From Leptotrichia sp. oral taxon 847 (GTDB lineage Bacteria; Fusobacteriota; Fusobacteriia; Fusobacteriales; Leptotrichiaceae), in NCBI RefSeq assembly GCF_001553645.1, contig NZ_CP014231.1, forward strand, positions 1,240,001 to 1,304,000: a DNA stretch of 64,000 nt. Direction: 5' to 3'. Below, in pieces: positions 9,460-18,437 of this stretch. A program made the translations under genes and the position numbers. Positions within the stretch are counted from its first letter, which is position 1, and each line of letters begins with the position of its first letter. The notes beneath the pieces were generated by a model. The model worked only from the letters and a program-made list of their open reading frames with translations. It was not told where the DNA came from and ran no database searches.

Positions 9460-9618
9460 AATCATGAGCATTAAACATTTTGTATTCAACAAAAAAGAAC
9501 AATAAATCAATAGCAGCATAATGACAACTACAAATAAGTAACTGTGATTAAAAGTATTTTATTTCTCCAAATTTATATTTTGTAATTCTGTAATATGAAT
9601 AGATTTTTTTCTTCAAAA

Positions 9619-9633
9619 ATAGTATAATAAATT
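9619..9633 (+). promoter_or_regulatory. -10 region upstream of the AAA-like/PD-(D/E)XK gene
   Basis: In the 204-base gap 9460-9663, the sequence ATAGTATAATAAAT carries a consensus TATAAT about 35 bases before the AGG ribosome site of the next gene. No clear -35 is present. The gap holds nothing else recognisable and separates the acylation genes from the next block. Confidence 0.45.
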
Positions 9634-9663
9634 ACAATAGAAAAAAAGGCTGGAGGTTTATTC

Positions 9664-11316
9664 ATGGAGGATAAATTGAAAAGAGGATTACCAATAGGCA
9701 CTGAAGATTTTGGAGAAATTATTGAACAAGGAAGTTTTTATGTTGATAAAACTGCATTTATAGAAGAAATATTGAAAGATAATGCTAAAGTAAAGTTATT
9801 TACACGTCCTAGAAGATTTGGTAAGACATTAACGCTATCTATGTTAAGATATTTTTTTGATATAGAAAATAAAAATAGGAATAGAGAACTCTTTTCTGAA
9901 TTATATATTTCAAATAGTGAATATATAAAATATCAGGGGCAATATCCTGTGATTTTTGTTACATTTAAAGATTTGAAGGAAGATACATGGGAAGAGTGTC
10001 TTAAAAGTGTGAAATCGTTAATTTCAGATTTGTATGATAAGTATAGTTTTATACGAAAAAATCTGGATGACAGGAATAAAAAGAAATTTGATAAAATATT
10101 TTATGAAGAAGATGGAAATTATGAGAAAGGATTATTAGATATTTCGAAATATTTATATCGATATTATGGTAAAAGAGTAATTCTTTTGATAGATGAGTAT
10201 GATACTCCTCTTATAAATGCCTATGAGAAAGGATTTTATGACAAGGCAATAACTTTTTTTAGTACGCTTTATAGTTCGGTATTAAAGACAAATGATTATC
10301 TTCAAACTGGAGTTCTTACTGGGATACTTAAAGTTGTAAAAGAAGGAATATTTTCTGGACTTAACAATATCGAAGTTTATACAGTTTTTGATGAACACTA
10401 TTCCAGTTTTTTTGGATTTACTGAAAAAGAGGTGGAGAAAACTGTCAAGGAATATGGATTGGCAGATGAGATTGCGAAAGTTAAGAAGTGGTATGATGGG
10501 TATAAGTTCGGAAATTCAGAGATTTATAATCCTTGGAGCATATTAAAATATTTAAAAAGAGGAAAAACAGAGTCATACTGGATAAATACAGCTTCCGATC
10601 TTACAATATTAAGACTTTTAAAACAGGCAAATGATTCTATGTTTGAAGGGCTATTAAATATTTTTAATGGAGAAAATTCAGTGCAGCAAATAGATGTGTC
10701 TTCTGAAATGAATAGTATGCAAGATTCTCAAGAAATATGGCGACTAATGTTATTTAGTGGATATTTAACTGTTGATAAAAAGATAGACGAGAAGACATAT
10801 TCTCTAAAATTGCCAAATTATGAAGTTAAGTCATTTTTTAAAGAAAAATTTTTGGATTATAACTATAAAGAAAATAAAGGCTTATTTAAAAAGATGATAA
10901 ACGCGTTATTATTAAAAGACATTACTAAATATGAAGAAATTTTACGGAAAATATTACTAAATTCTATGAGCTATCACGATGGTGCAAAAGAAGAAAAATT
11001 TTATCATAACCTGATTTTAGGAATGCTTCTGTATCTTGATGATAAATATAGTATAAAATCGAACATAGAAGAAGGATATGGAAGAACAGATGTATTAATG
11101 TTTCCTCTAAACAAAAAATTAAACCCAGGATTTATATTTGAATTTAAGGTATCTGAAAAAGGCGATGATGAATCAATGGAAAAAGCAGTAAATGAAGCAT
11201 TAAATCAAATAAAAGATAAAGAATATGAAGTAGAGATGCAACAACATAAAGTAAAGGATATATTAAATTTAGGAATAGCTTTTAATGGTAAAAAAGTAAA
11301 AGTAAAATTGGGATAA
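9664..11316 (+). CDS. AAA-ATPase-like / PD-(D/E)XK nuclease fusion protein
   Basis: A 550-residue protein of the two-domain family PF09820 (AAA-ATPase-like) plus PF08011 (PDDEXK_9). RPRRFGKT at residues 48-55 is the P-loop and VILLIDEYDTPL near residue 175 the Walker B. The C-terminal domain has YGRTDVLMFP and GFIFEFKV, giving the D and E-x-K of a PD-(D/E)XK nuclease. These genes are numerous in fusobacteria and some Bacteroidetes and are generally thought to be mobile or defence-related, though their role is not settled. It has its own promoter and interrupts the polysaccharide genes, so it is more likely a passenger than part of glycan synthesis. Confidence 0.88.
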   Translation: MEDKLKRGLPIGTEDFGEIIEQGSFYVDKTAFIEEILKDNAKVKLFTRPRRFGKTLTLSMLRYFFDIENKNRNRELFSELYISNSEYIKYQGQYPVIFVTFKDLKEDTWEECLKSVKSLISDLYDKYSFIRKNLDDRNKKKFDKIFYEEDGNYEKGLLDISKYLYRYYGKRVILLIDEYDTPLINAYEKGFYDKAITFFSTLYSSVLKTNDYLQTGVLTGILKVVKEGIFSGLNNIEVYTVFDEHYSSFFGFTEKEVEKTVKEYGLADEIAKVKKWYDGYKFGNSEIYNPWSILKYLKRGKTESYWINTASDLTILRLLKQANDSMFEGLLNIFNGENSVQQIDVSSEMNSMQDSQEIWRLMLFSGYLTVDKKIDEKTYSLKLPNYEVKSFFKEKFLDYNYKENKGLFKKMINALLLKDITKYEEILRKILLNSMSYHDGAKEEKFYHNLILGMLLYLDDKYSIKSNIEEGYGRTDVLMFPLNKKLNPGFIFEFKVSEKGDDESMEKAVNEALNQIKDKEYEVEMQQHKVKDILNLGIAFNGKKVKVKLG

Positions 11317-11381
11317 AATAAAAATTTTTAGTAGTTATTAAGTTCGTTATGATTTTTTATTAATAAAATTCAGGAGATTTT

Positions 11382-12485
11382 ATGAGCAGAAAAACAATAG
11401 TTTTATCAGGAATAAATTTCAGCGAAGGCGGTCCTTTAACAATTTACAAGGAATGTCTTAGATGTGTGGAAGAATATCTTTTAAAGGATTATGAAATAAT
11501 AGCTCTTGTGCATAATAAAGAACTTTTTTCTGAATTTGATTCTAGGATAAGATTTATTGAATTTAAGGATTCTAAAAAAAGTTATCTTAAAAGAATATAC
11601 TATGAGTACATTTATTTTAAAAAGTTGTCAAAAAAATTTAAGCCATATCTATGGTTTTCTTTACACGATATGACGCCAAATGTAACAGCAGATAAAAGAG
11701 TGGTATATTGTCATAATCCAATGATGTTTTATAATATGACAAAAGAAGAGAGAAAAAAATCATTTAAATTATTTCTTTTTTCAAAATTTTATAAGTATAT
11801 CTATAAAATAAATATAAAAAAAAATAATTATGTTATTGTACAACAGGATTGGATACGAGAGGAATTTAAAAAAGCTTTTAAAATAAAAAATGTTATTGTG
11901 GCACATCCAGAAGTTAATTTAGGTAATTTGAAAATAAATAAAAATATAGAGATTGAGAAAAACAGTTTTCTTTATCCTAGTTTTCCACGAGTTTTTAAAA
12001 ATTTTGAAGTGATTTGTGAAGCCACTAAAATATTGGAAAATAAAGGAATTAAAAATTTGAAGGTTTATTTGACGATAGACGGGAGTGAAAATATTTATTC
12101 AAAAGAAATTGTTGAAAAATATAGTCAACTTGAATGTATTGAATTTATTGGATTACAGTCAAGAGAAAATTTAATGAAATATTATAATAAAGTGGAAACG
12201 GTAGTATTTCCTTCTAAAATTGAGACTTGGGGATTGCCAATTACAGAAGCAAAGGAATTAAGAAAAAAAATAATTTTAGCTAATTTACCTTATGCGCATG
12301 AAACTTTAGGAGATTATGAAAATGTGTTTTTCTTTGATCCGAATTCATCTAGAGATTTGGCAGAGAAAATGGAGTTAGTCATTAAAGGAGAAAATATTAA
12401 ATTTGATGGAAATATTGAGAAAAATATTGAAGAGCCTTATTGTAATAACTGGAAAGAACTTTTTGAGATAATATTAAAAAAATAA
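11382..12485 (+). CDS. GT4-family glycosyltransferase
   Basis: A 367-residue GT-B glycosyltransferase. The N-terminal domain opens with the loop SGINFSEGGPL that binds the acceptor side. The C-terminal domain has LYPSFPRVFKNFEVI, IEFIGLQSRENLMKYY and VVFPSKIETWGLPITEAKEL, the last being the E-x7-E-type donor-binding motif (ETWGLPITEA). It resembles rhamnosyl- or mannosyl-type group-1 transferases. AGGAG precedes the ATG. It starts a second + strand glycan block that runs, with a two-gene interruption, to rfbD. Confidence 0.88.
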   Translation: MSRKTIVLSGINFSEGGPLTIYKECLRCVEEYLLKDYEIIALVHNKELFSEFDSRIRFIEFKDSKKSYLKRIYYEYIYFKKLSKKFKPYLWFSLHDMTPNVTADKRVVYCHNPMMFYNMTKEERKKSFKLFLFSKFYKYIYKINIKKNNYVIVQQDWIREEFKKAFKIKNVIVAHPEVNLGNLKINKNIEIEKNSFLYPSFPRVFKNFEVICEATKILENKGIKNLKVYLTIDGSENIYSKEIVEKYSQLECIEFIGLQSRENLMKYYNKVETVVFPSKIETWGLPITEAKELRKKIILANLPYAHETLGDYENVFFFDPNSSRDLAEKMELVIKGENIKFDGNIEKNIEEPYCNNWKELFEIILKK

Positions 12486-12497
12486 TATGGAGATGAT

Positions 12498-13079
12498 ATG
12501 GAAAAGTCATTTTATGAGATTTGGAAACTTGGAATGAATGTTATTAAAACGAAAATATTTTTTCCAAAGGCTAGATTGATACGGTTTCCTTTTGATATAA
12601 GGGGGAAAAAGTATATAAAATATGGGAAAAATTTTACGACTGGGACAGGATGCAGAATAGAAGCATATAAATTTGATGGAAAAGTACCTAATTTAGAAAT
12701 AGGAGATAATGTTCAGATAAATGATTATGTACATTTTTCGTGTGCAGAATCTTTAATAATAGGAGATAATGTACTTATTGCGAGTAAAGTTTATATAACT
12801 GATTTGAATCATGGAAACTATTCTGGAAAAGAGCAGTCTAATCCGCAAGAAATAGCGAAGGAAAGAAAGATTTATACTAAGCCAGTGAAAATAGAAAATA
12901 ATGTCTGGATTGGAGAAAATGTATCAATTTTACCTGGGGTAGAAATAGGAGAAAATGCTATTTTAGGTGCAAATTCTGTCGTAACAAAAAATGTTCCTAA
13001 AAATAGTATTGTTGCTGGAAACCCTGCAAAAGTAATAAAAGTTTACAATAAAAATACTGGAAAATGGGAAAAAATATAA
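12498..13079 (+). CDS. left-handed beta-helix (hexapeptide) O-acetyltransferase
   Basis: A 193-residue protein with hexapeptide repeats (IGDNVQINDYVHF, IGDNVLIASKVYI, then IENNVWIGENVSILPGVEIGENAILGANSVV) and the WcaF/MaaA-type end IVAGNPAKVIK. DLNHGNY carries the catalytic His. Such enzymes move acetyl from acetyl-CoA to a sugar hydroxyl in the cytoplasm. It starts 12 bases after one glycosyltransferase and lies 23 bases before another, so it probably acetylates a sugar precursor of the same glycan. Confidence 0.9.
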   Translation: MEKSFYEIWKLGMNVIKTKIFFPKARLIRFPFDIRGKKYIKYGKNFTTGTGCRIEAYKFDGKVPNLEIGDNVQINDYVHFSCAESLIIGDNVLIASKVYITDLNHGNYSGKEQSNPQEIAKERKIYTKPVKIENNVWIGENVSILPGVEIGENAILGANSVVTKNVPKNSIVAGNPAKVIKVYNKNTGKWEKI

Positions 13080-13102
13080 AATAGTTTTGAAAGGTTTAAA
13101 GT

Positions 13103-14149
13103 ATGAAAAAAGAAAAATGTGTAATATATTTTGGGTTTAATAATCCTTTGAAATTTAAAAGAGGTGTTGAAAATGAAATTTTATTTCAAGCTCAGTCTCT
13201 AAAAGAAAATGTAGAAAAATACTATATTTTTTTTGATGATGAAAATACTAAATTTGATTGGCATGGAATAAATTGTATTGGAATTAAAAAAAATAAATTT
13301 AGATTTTTTTATTTAAACGCATTAATTAGGAAAAAATTTAATAATAAAAAATATATTATACATTCTCATAATTATCTTATGAGCTTTTTCTTATTTAGAA
13401 AAACGGATATTTTTACGGTAAATGACGGACTTTATTATCAGGCGAATGAATTAAATCATAAATTAAAAAATTTATTTAAAATTATTGAAAAAAAAGTGTA
13501 TAAAAAATCCAAATTAATTCATTTTATTTCTAAATTTTCAAAAGAAAAATCTTTATATTATGGGAGTAATTATAAAATAATTTATATAACTACCCCTTTT
13601 GAGAAAGTGAAAAAAGTTGATGAAAAAGTGAATTGGGAAGATGACAAACTTAAAATTTTCACTGTTCGTAGCATTGAAGAGAGAGCGAATATTGAGTTAT
13701 TGATAGAATTGGCGAAAAGGAATCCAAATTATGATATTAAAGTAGCTGGAAAAGGGCCTTTGTTAAAAAAGTATAGAGAAGAAATAAAGCAAAAGCATTT
13801 AAAAAACATTGAATTGTTAGGTTATGTTTCAGATGAAAAAGTTAGGAACTTTTATGAAACAGCTAATTTAATAACAGTTTTGGCAAAATATGGAGAAGGA
13901 TTTGGGTTGCCGATAATTGAAGGTTATCTTTATGATAAGCCAGTTTTTGCTTCGGATATTTGTGCTATACCAGAAATTATAATAAATAAAAATTTTTTAG
14001 TGAAAAATAATGTTGAAGATTTAGAAAATAAAATAAAAAAGTATTATGAGGAAACTCCAACTTATAATTTTAAAAAATACTATGAAGAAAACTTTTCTTA
14101 TGATAAAATATTAGAAAAATATAAAAAGCTATATGATAAATTTTTTTAG
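13103..14149 (+). CDS. GT4-family glycosyltransferase
   Basis: A 348-residue GT-B protein. FGFNNPLKFKRGVENEI is the N-terminal acceptor loop. The C-terminal half has FTVRSIEERANIELLIELA, VAGKGPLLKKYREEI, ELLGYVSDEKVRNFYETA and EGFGLPIIEGYLYDKPV, the donor-binding E-x7-E-type motif. Codon use is like its neighbours, very A-rich. It is followed after 18 bases by the AAA ATPase gene, so the defence-like pair is transcribed through from the glycan genes. Confidence 0.87.
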   Translation: MKKEKCVIYFGFNNPLKFKRGVENEILFQAQSLKENVEKYYIFFDDENTKFDWHGINCIGIKKNKFRFFYLNALIRKKFNNKKYIIHSHNYLMSFFLFRKTDIFTVNDGLYYQANELNHKLKNLFKIIEKKVYKKSKLIHFISKFSKEKSLYYGSNYKIIYITTPFEKVKKVDEKVNWEDDKLKIFTVRSIEERANIELLIELAKRNPNYDIKVAGKGPLLKKYREEIKQKHLKNIELLGYVSDEKVRNFYETANLITVLAKYGEGFGLPIIEGYLYDKPVFASDICAIPEIIINKNFLVKNNVEDLENKIKKYYEETPTYNFKKYYEENFSYDKILEKYKKLYDKFF

Positions 14150-14167
14150 GAAAGGGGAAATAATAAA

Positions 14168-15289
14168 ATGCTAAAAAAATTGGAAGTTCAAAATTTTAAA
14201 AATTTTGAACATGTAGTATTGGATTTTGGAAATGTTGGAGAATATAATTTCAATGAAGAAATAATAAAAAATGGAATTATTTCACGGTCATTAGTGTTAG
14301 GTCAGAATGCTAGTGGAAAATCTAATATTGGATTAGCAATTTTTGATATAGTGATTCATTTAACAGATAAAAATAAAAAATTAAAAGATTATAATAATTA
14401 TCTGAATTACAATTTGAAAAATTTAAAAAGTGCAGAGTTTTGTTATACTTTTAAATTTAATGATGATGAGGTTAAGTATGAGTATAAAAAAATTGAAAGT
14501 GAAGTTGTAATCGAAGAAAAGTTATTTATAAATAACGAGTTATGTTTAGAGTATAATAAAGAGAAAAATATTATTCAGTTAAAAATAGAAAGGTATGTCA
14601 ATAATTTTGAGAACTTCAATACCGAATTTTCTGTAGAAGATTTTGAAAATATTTCGTTATTAAAGTATGTAAAAGGAAATACTTTACTTATAAAAAATGG
14701 AATTTTGGAAAAGTTTTTTAATTTTGTGGATAACATGCTATGGATTCGTTCTTTACAAGAAGGAAATTCATATATGGGTTACAGAAATGGTAGCCAAAAT
14801 ATAATGAAAAGCATAATAGAAGCAGATAAAGTAAAGGATTTTGAAAAATTTTTAAAAAAATTTGAAATAAATCAAAAGTTAGTTCAAAATGATGAAGAAA
14901 TTTTTGTTGAATTTGAAAATGGAAAAAAAGTGAGATTTTATGAAATTGCATCAAGTGGAACTAAAATTTTAGCATTATTATTTCTCTGGATGGAGGTTAC
15001 AATAAAAAATGTTAGTTTTTTATTTATAGATGAATTTGATGCGTATTTTCACTATAAACTATCAAGAGCAATATTAGAAAATTTATTGAAAAGTGATAAA
15101 ATTAAACAACTGGGACTTTCATCGCATTCAACAGCCTTAATAGATAATGAAGTTTTAAGACCAGACTGTTATTTTATTTTAAATAATAAAGGAAATGTAA
15201 AACAATTATCAGAAATTAGTAATCAAAAATTGGAAGAATATCATAATATCGAAAAAATGTATCGTGCAGAGGTATTTGATTATGAATAA
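14168..15289 (+). CDS. AAA/ABC-type ATPase of a two-gene, defence-like module
   Basis: A 373-residue ATP-binding protein of the AAA_15/AAA_21 (OLD-like, SMC-like) type. It starts LKKLEVQNFKNFEHV, has the P-loop GQNASGKS at residues 45-52, the ABC-signature-like ASSGTKILALL near residue 260, Walker B FLFIDEFDAYFH near residues 284-295 and the switch segment LGLSSHSTAL. Its stop overlaps the start of the next gene by 8 bases (ATGAATAA), so the two are coupled. ATPases of this class paired with a TOPRIM protein are found in PARIS (AriA/AriB), RloA/RloB and AbiL systems. I cannot tell which, if any, this is. It does not fit glycan synthesis. Confidence 0.82.
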   Translation: MLKKLEVQNFKNFEHVVLDFGNVGEYNFNEEIIKNGIISRSLVLGQNASGKSNIGLAIFDIVIHLTDKNKKLKDYNNYLNYNLKNLKSAEFCYTFKFNDDEVKYEYKKIESEVVIEEKLFINNELCLEYNKEKNIIQLKIERYVNNFENFNTEFSVEDFENISLLKYVKGNTLLIKNGILEKFFNFVDNMLWIRSLQEGNSYMGYRNGSQNIMKSIIEADKVKDFEKFLKKFEINQKLVQNDEEIFVEFENGKKVRFYEIASSGTKILALLFLWMEVTIKNVSFLFIDEFDAYFHYKLSRAILENLLKSDKIKQLGLSSHSTALIDNEVLRPDCYFILNNKGNVKQLSEISNQKLEEYHNIEKMYRAEVFDYE

Positions 15290-16052
15290 TTCAAAAATAT
15301 TGATATTGACTGAAGGAAAATCGCCTGACAAGTCAGTTATTCAAAATATAAATGAAAAGTTTGATATTGGTGGAGAAATTATTTGGACAAAAGTTGGAAC
15401 TATTTATGCATTTTATAAATTGCTGAAAAAAGAGTATGAAAAAACTCCATATATTAAGATGGCTAGTTATATAAAAACAAGATATAAGAGTAAAATAAGT
15501 GAAGATTTTTTAAGTTCTCAAATATCAAGAATATATTTATTTTTTGACTATGATATTCATTCGGAATTAGATAGTGAGTATGATAATCTTGAAAAAATAA
15601 GTGAAAAAATAAAAGAAATTGAAGAAATAAGTAAATTCTTTGCAAATGAAACTGAAGAAGGGAAATTGTATTTGAGTTTTCCAATGATTGAAGCGTATAG
15701 TAAGCCGGTAGGAGTAAATTTTAAATACAGAAAAGAAAATTTTGAAGAATTATTGAAAAATTTTTCTAATTTTAAATCAAAAATAAAAAAAGAAACTAGA
15801 AACAGAGGAAATGCTTATATTAATTCAAAGTATTTAAAAATTATAAAATTTTATATTGAAAATTCAAAAAAATTACTAGATTTAAAAATTGAAGAAATAG
15901 AACGGATTAAAGTTTTGGAGTTTGAAAATAATTTATTAAAGAATAATAGAAAAATTAATGTATTTTCAGCAATTCCTATTTTTTTAAAAGAATATTTTGG
16001 AATGAAAAAATTGAATAAAATCTTAATTGAAAAGAGTAAAAAAGAAAGTTGA
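15282..16052 (+). CDS. TOPRIM-like nuclease partner of the AAA ATPase
   Basis: A 256-residue protein. ILILTEGKSPDK (Glu11) and IYLFFDYDIHS (Asp89 and Asp91) match the E...DxD metal-binding pattern of TOPRIM domains as found in RloB and DUF4435 proteins. LYLSFPMIEAYSKP is a further conserved-looking segment. The rest is charged and helical. The ATG at 15282 is chosen because AGAGG lies 9 bases before it; a GTG at 15264 lies deeper inside the ATPase gene. With the ATPase it would form a sensor-effector pair, the TOPRIM protein being the likely nuclease. Family assignment is by motif only. Confidence 0.68.
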   Translation: MNNSKILILTEGKSPDKSVIQNINEKFDIGGEIIWTKVGTIYAFYKLLKKEYEKTPYIKMASYIKTRYKSKISEDFLSSQISRIYLFFDYDIHSELDSEYDNLEKISEKIKEIEEISKFFANETEEGKLYLSFPMIEAYSKPVGVNFKYRKENFEELLKNFSNFKSKIKKETRNRGNAYINSKYLKIIKFYIENSKKLLDLKIEEIERIKVLEFENNLLKNNRKINVFSAIPIFLKEYFGMKKLNKILIEKSKKES

Positions 16053-16060
16053 GATAAAAA

Positions 16061-17176
16061 ATGAAAAAAATATCATTAGAGTTACAATGGGCAATTGGAA
16101 AGAAGACAGGAGTAGGTTGGTATATTTATAATATTGTAAGAGAATTAAACAAATCAAGAAAAAATGAATATGTAGCAGAATTTGTCAATTTTTTGAATAA
16201 ATATGATGCAAGAAAAGAAATTAATTGTGATATAGAAATTAAAGAAAATAAATTGATGCCATATAAAATATATAATTTTTTGACTAAAAAATTAAATATT
16301 AGTCATAATTTAATTTTTGGAACCAAATCAGATATTTATCATTTTTTTAATTTTACAATTCCAAAAAATATAAAAGGAAAAGTGATAAATACAATTTATG
16401 ACACTGTCTTTATTTCTGCACCTGAAACAATGGGAGATAGAAAAACACTTAAAGAGTATAAATATGGAGCTCAAAAGTCGGATTTGATAATTACAATTTC
16501 TGAAAGTGCTAAAAAGGATATTGTTGATCATTTGAAAGTGCCAAAAGAGAAAATTAAAATAATTTATCCAGGGATTGATTTTGAAAAATATTCTCGAGAG
16601 ATTGAAAAAAATAAATTACGAAAAATTAGAAAAAAATATAAGTTACCTAAAAAGTATATTTTGTATTTAGGAACGATTGAGCCTAGAAAAAATATTGTTA
16701 GAATAATAAACTCTTTTTTAGAGTATAGAAATCTAACAAAATCAGATATAAAATTAGTCATTGCCGGTGGAAAAGGTTGGAAATATGAAAAAATTATGAA
16801 ATTAGTAGAGCAAAATAAAGAAAATATTGTTTTGACAGGATATATTGAAGAAGAAGATAAAATATCATTATATAAAATGGCTGAAATTTTTGTATTTCCT
16901 TCACTTTATGAAGGTTTTGGAATGCCTGTATTAGAGGCTATGGCCTGCGGTGTGCCAGTGATTACTTCAAATGTGTCTTCGCTTCCAGAAGTAGCTGGAA
17001 AAGCAGCAATATTAGTAAATCCATTAAAAGAAGAGGAAATGACAGACGCATACAATAAAATTTTATCAAATGAAAAATTCCAGAAAGAAATGATAGAAGA
17101 AGGGATAGAACAGTCTAAAAAATTTCAGTGGAAGGAATCTGCAAGAAAACTGGAAAAAATTTATGAAGAATTATAA
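16061..17176 (+). CDS. GT4-family glycosyltransferase, mannosyltransferase-like
   Basis: A 371-residue GT-B protein close to the WbpZ/MtfB type: [15 protein letters not shown] in the N-terminal domain, [10 protein letters not shown], then [53 protein letters not shown] and the donor motif [18 protein letters not shown]. It is the best conserved glycosyltransferase of the locus. Only 8 bases separate it from the TOPRIM gene and 15 from rfbD, so transcription runs through. Confidence 0.92.
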   Translation: MKKISLELQWAIGKKTGVGWYIYNIVRELNKSRKNEYVAEFVNFLNKYDARKEINCDIEIKENKLMPYKIYNFLTKKLNISHNLIFGTKSDIYHFFNFTIPKNIKGKVINTIYDTVFISAPETMGDRKTLKEYKYGAQKSDLIITISESAKKDIVDHLKVPKEKIKIIYPGIDFEKYSREIEKNKLRKIRKKYKLPKKYILYLGTIEPRKNIVRIINSFLEYRNLTKSDIKLVIAGGKGWKYEKIMKLVEQNKENIVLTGYIEEEDKISLYKMAEIFVFPSLYEGFGMPVLEAMACGVPVITSNVSSLPEVAGKAAILVNPLKEEEMTDAYNKILSNEKFQKEMIEEGIEQSKKFQWKESARKLEKIYEEL

Positions 17177-17191
17177 ATCGAGAGGTTAATA

Positions 17192-18049
17192 ATGAAAATA
17201 CTACTAACAGGCTCAAACGGCCAACTGGGACACGATTTTAAAAAATTATTCGATAGAGAAAATATTGAATATATCGCAACTGATTCTAAAGAATTGGACA
17301 TCACAAATGATGAGAAATTAAAGAAATTTTTTCAAGAAAATAGAGGAATTACTCATATAATAAATTGTGCGGCGTATAATGATGTGGATAAGGCAGAAAA
17401 TGATGAGAAAGTTTGGCTATTAAATGCTAAAGCTCCTAAAAAGTTAGCTGAAATTTCTAAAGAAATAGGAGCAATCTTTGTAACTTATTCGACGGATTTT
17501 GTGTTTGATGGGAATAAAAGTTTTCCGTATTTGGAAGAGGATGAAACAAATGGGTTATCGGAATATGGAAAATCAAAGGCTAAAGGTGAAAAAGAAGTTT
17601 TTAAAATATATGATAAATCTTTTGTAATACGAACTTCATGGGTGTTTGGAATAGCGAATAATAATTTTAATAAGCAAGTTATAAATTGGAGTAAATCAAG
17701 AAATGAATTGAATATTGTGGATGACCAAGTGTCAGCTCCTACTTATTCAGTAGATTTGGCTAAGTTCTCCTGGAAACTAATCCAAACTGAAAAATTTGGT
17801 TTATATCACATTACAAATGATGGAATCGCAAGTAAATACGATCAAGCAAAGTATGTTTTGGAAAAAATTGGTTGGAATGGGACATTGGGAAGAGCTAAGA
17901 CAGCTGATTTCAATCTTCCTGCAAAACGACCATCTTATTCAAAATTGGATTCTAGCAAAGTTGAAAAATTGCTAGATGAAAAAGTTCCTACTTGGCAGTC
18001 AGGAATTGATAGGTTTCTGGAAGAGATGAAAGAAAATGGGGACTTATGA
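17192..18049 (+). CDS. rfbD: dTDP-4-dehydrorhamnose reductase RfbD
   Basis: A 285-residue short-chain reductase that makes dTDP-L-rhamnose from dTDP-4-dehydro-L-rhamnose with NAD(P)H. TGSNGQLG at residues 6-13 is the dinucleotide-binding loop, NCAAYNDVDKAE the family segment, STDFVFDG the Ser/Thr site and YGKSK the catalytic Tyr125/Lys129. The TSWVFG and DDQVSAPTYSVDLAK stretches are also typical. It implies that rhamnose is in the glycan; rfbA, B and C are not in the window and may lie upstream or elsewhere. Its last 13 codons are repeated after the toxin-antitoxin genes. Confidence 0.94.
   Translation: MKILLTGSNGQLGHDFKKLFDRENIEYIATDSKELDITNDEKLKKFFQENRGITHIINCAAYNDVDKAENDEKVWLLNAKAPKKLAEISKEIGAIFVTYSTDFVFDGNKSFPYLEEDETNGLSEYGKSKAKGEKEVFKIYDKSFVIRTSWVFGIANNNFNKQVINWSKSRNELNIVDDQVSAPTYSVDLAKFSWKLIQTEKFGLYHITNDGIASKYDQAKYVLEKIGWNGTLGRAKTADFNLPAKRPSYSKLDSSKVEKLLDEKVPTWQSGIDRFLEEMKENGDL
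18004..18042 (+). repeat. direct repeat, left copy (rfbD 3' end)
   Basis: These 39 bases at the end of rfbD recur without mismatch at 18708-18746, 704 bases downstream. The similarity continues more loosely past the stop codon through the terminator hairpins (18075-18112 and 18760-18802). The YefM/YoeB genes lie between the copies. Confidence 0.95.
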
Positions 18050-18074
18050 TTTGAGAGTAATTTTTGTTTTAGAG

Positions 18075-18115
18075 AAAGGCTATTTTAAAGGATTTTCTTA
18101 GATAGTCTTTTTATA
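18075..18115 (+). terminator. terminator after rfbD
   Basis: AAAGGCTAT at 18075-18083 pairs with ATAGTCTTT at 18102-18110 (one G-T wobble), followed by a T-rich tract. It resembles the hairpin after the right copy of the rfbD repeat. Confidence 0.7.
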
Positions 18116-18121
18116 TTTTTA

Positions 18122-18161
18122 TTGACATTTTGTACAAAAAGTACTAGAATAAATTGTACAA
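18122..18161 (+). promoter_or_regulatory. promoter and likely operator of the yefM-yoeB operon
   Basis: TTGACA at 18122-18127 and TAGAAT at 18145-18150 are separated by 17 bases. Two TTGTACAA palindromes lie at 18130-18137 (inside the spacer) and 18154-18161 (just after the -10), with AGTACT between them. TGTACA is the known core recognised by E. coli YefM, so this arrangement fits autorepression. Confidence 0.8.
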
Positions 18162-18182
18162 GTTGATAAAGGAGTGATAGAT

Positions 18183-18437
18183 ATGTTGGCTGTAAATTTT
18201 TCAACCATGAGAAATAATTTAAAAAGTTACTGTGATAAGGCAGTAAAAGAAAATGAAGATGTAATAGTAACAAGAAAAAATGAAGAAAATGTAGTTTTAA
18301 TAAATCTCAAAAAATATAATCAATTTTTGAAAGCAGTTAAAAATTCTGAATATCTTGCGAAATTGGATAGAGGATTTGAGCAGGTAAAAAGTGGAAAAGG
18401 ACAAGTGCATGATTTGATAGAGGTTGACGATGAATAA
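18183..18437 (+). CDS. yefM: YefM/Phd-family antitoxin
   Basis: An 84-residue antitoxin. LAVNFSTMRNNLKSYCDKAVKENEDVIVTRKNEEN matches the N-terminal DNA-binding fold of Phd/YefM, and the acidic C-terminal tail (KSGKGQVHDLIEVDDE) is the toxin-binding part. The ATG at 18183 is chosen because AAAGGAG ends 8 bases before it; a GTG at 18174 overlaps that site. It overlaps the toxin gene by 8 bases. It should bind the TGTACA sites in its promoter and neutralise YoeB. Confidence 0.92.
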   Translation: MLAVNFSTMRNNLKSYCDKAVKENEDVIVTRKNEENVVLINLKKYNQFLKAVKNSEYLAKLDRGFEQVKSGKGQVHDLIEVDDE

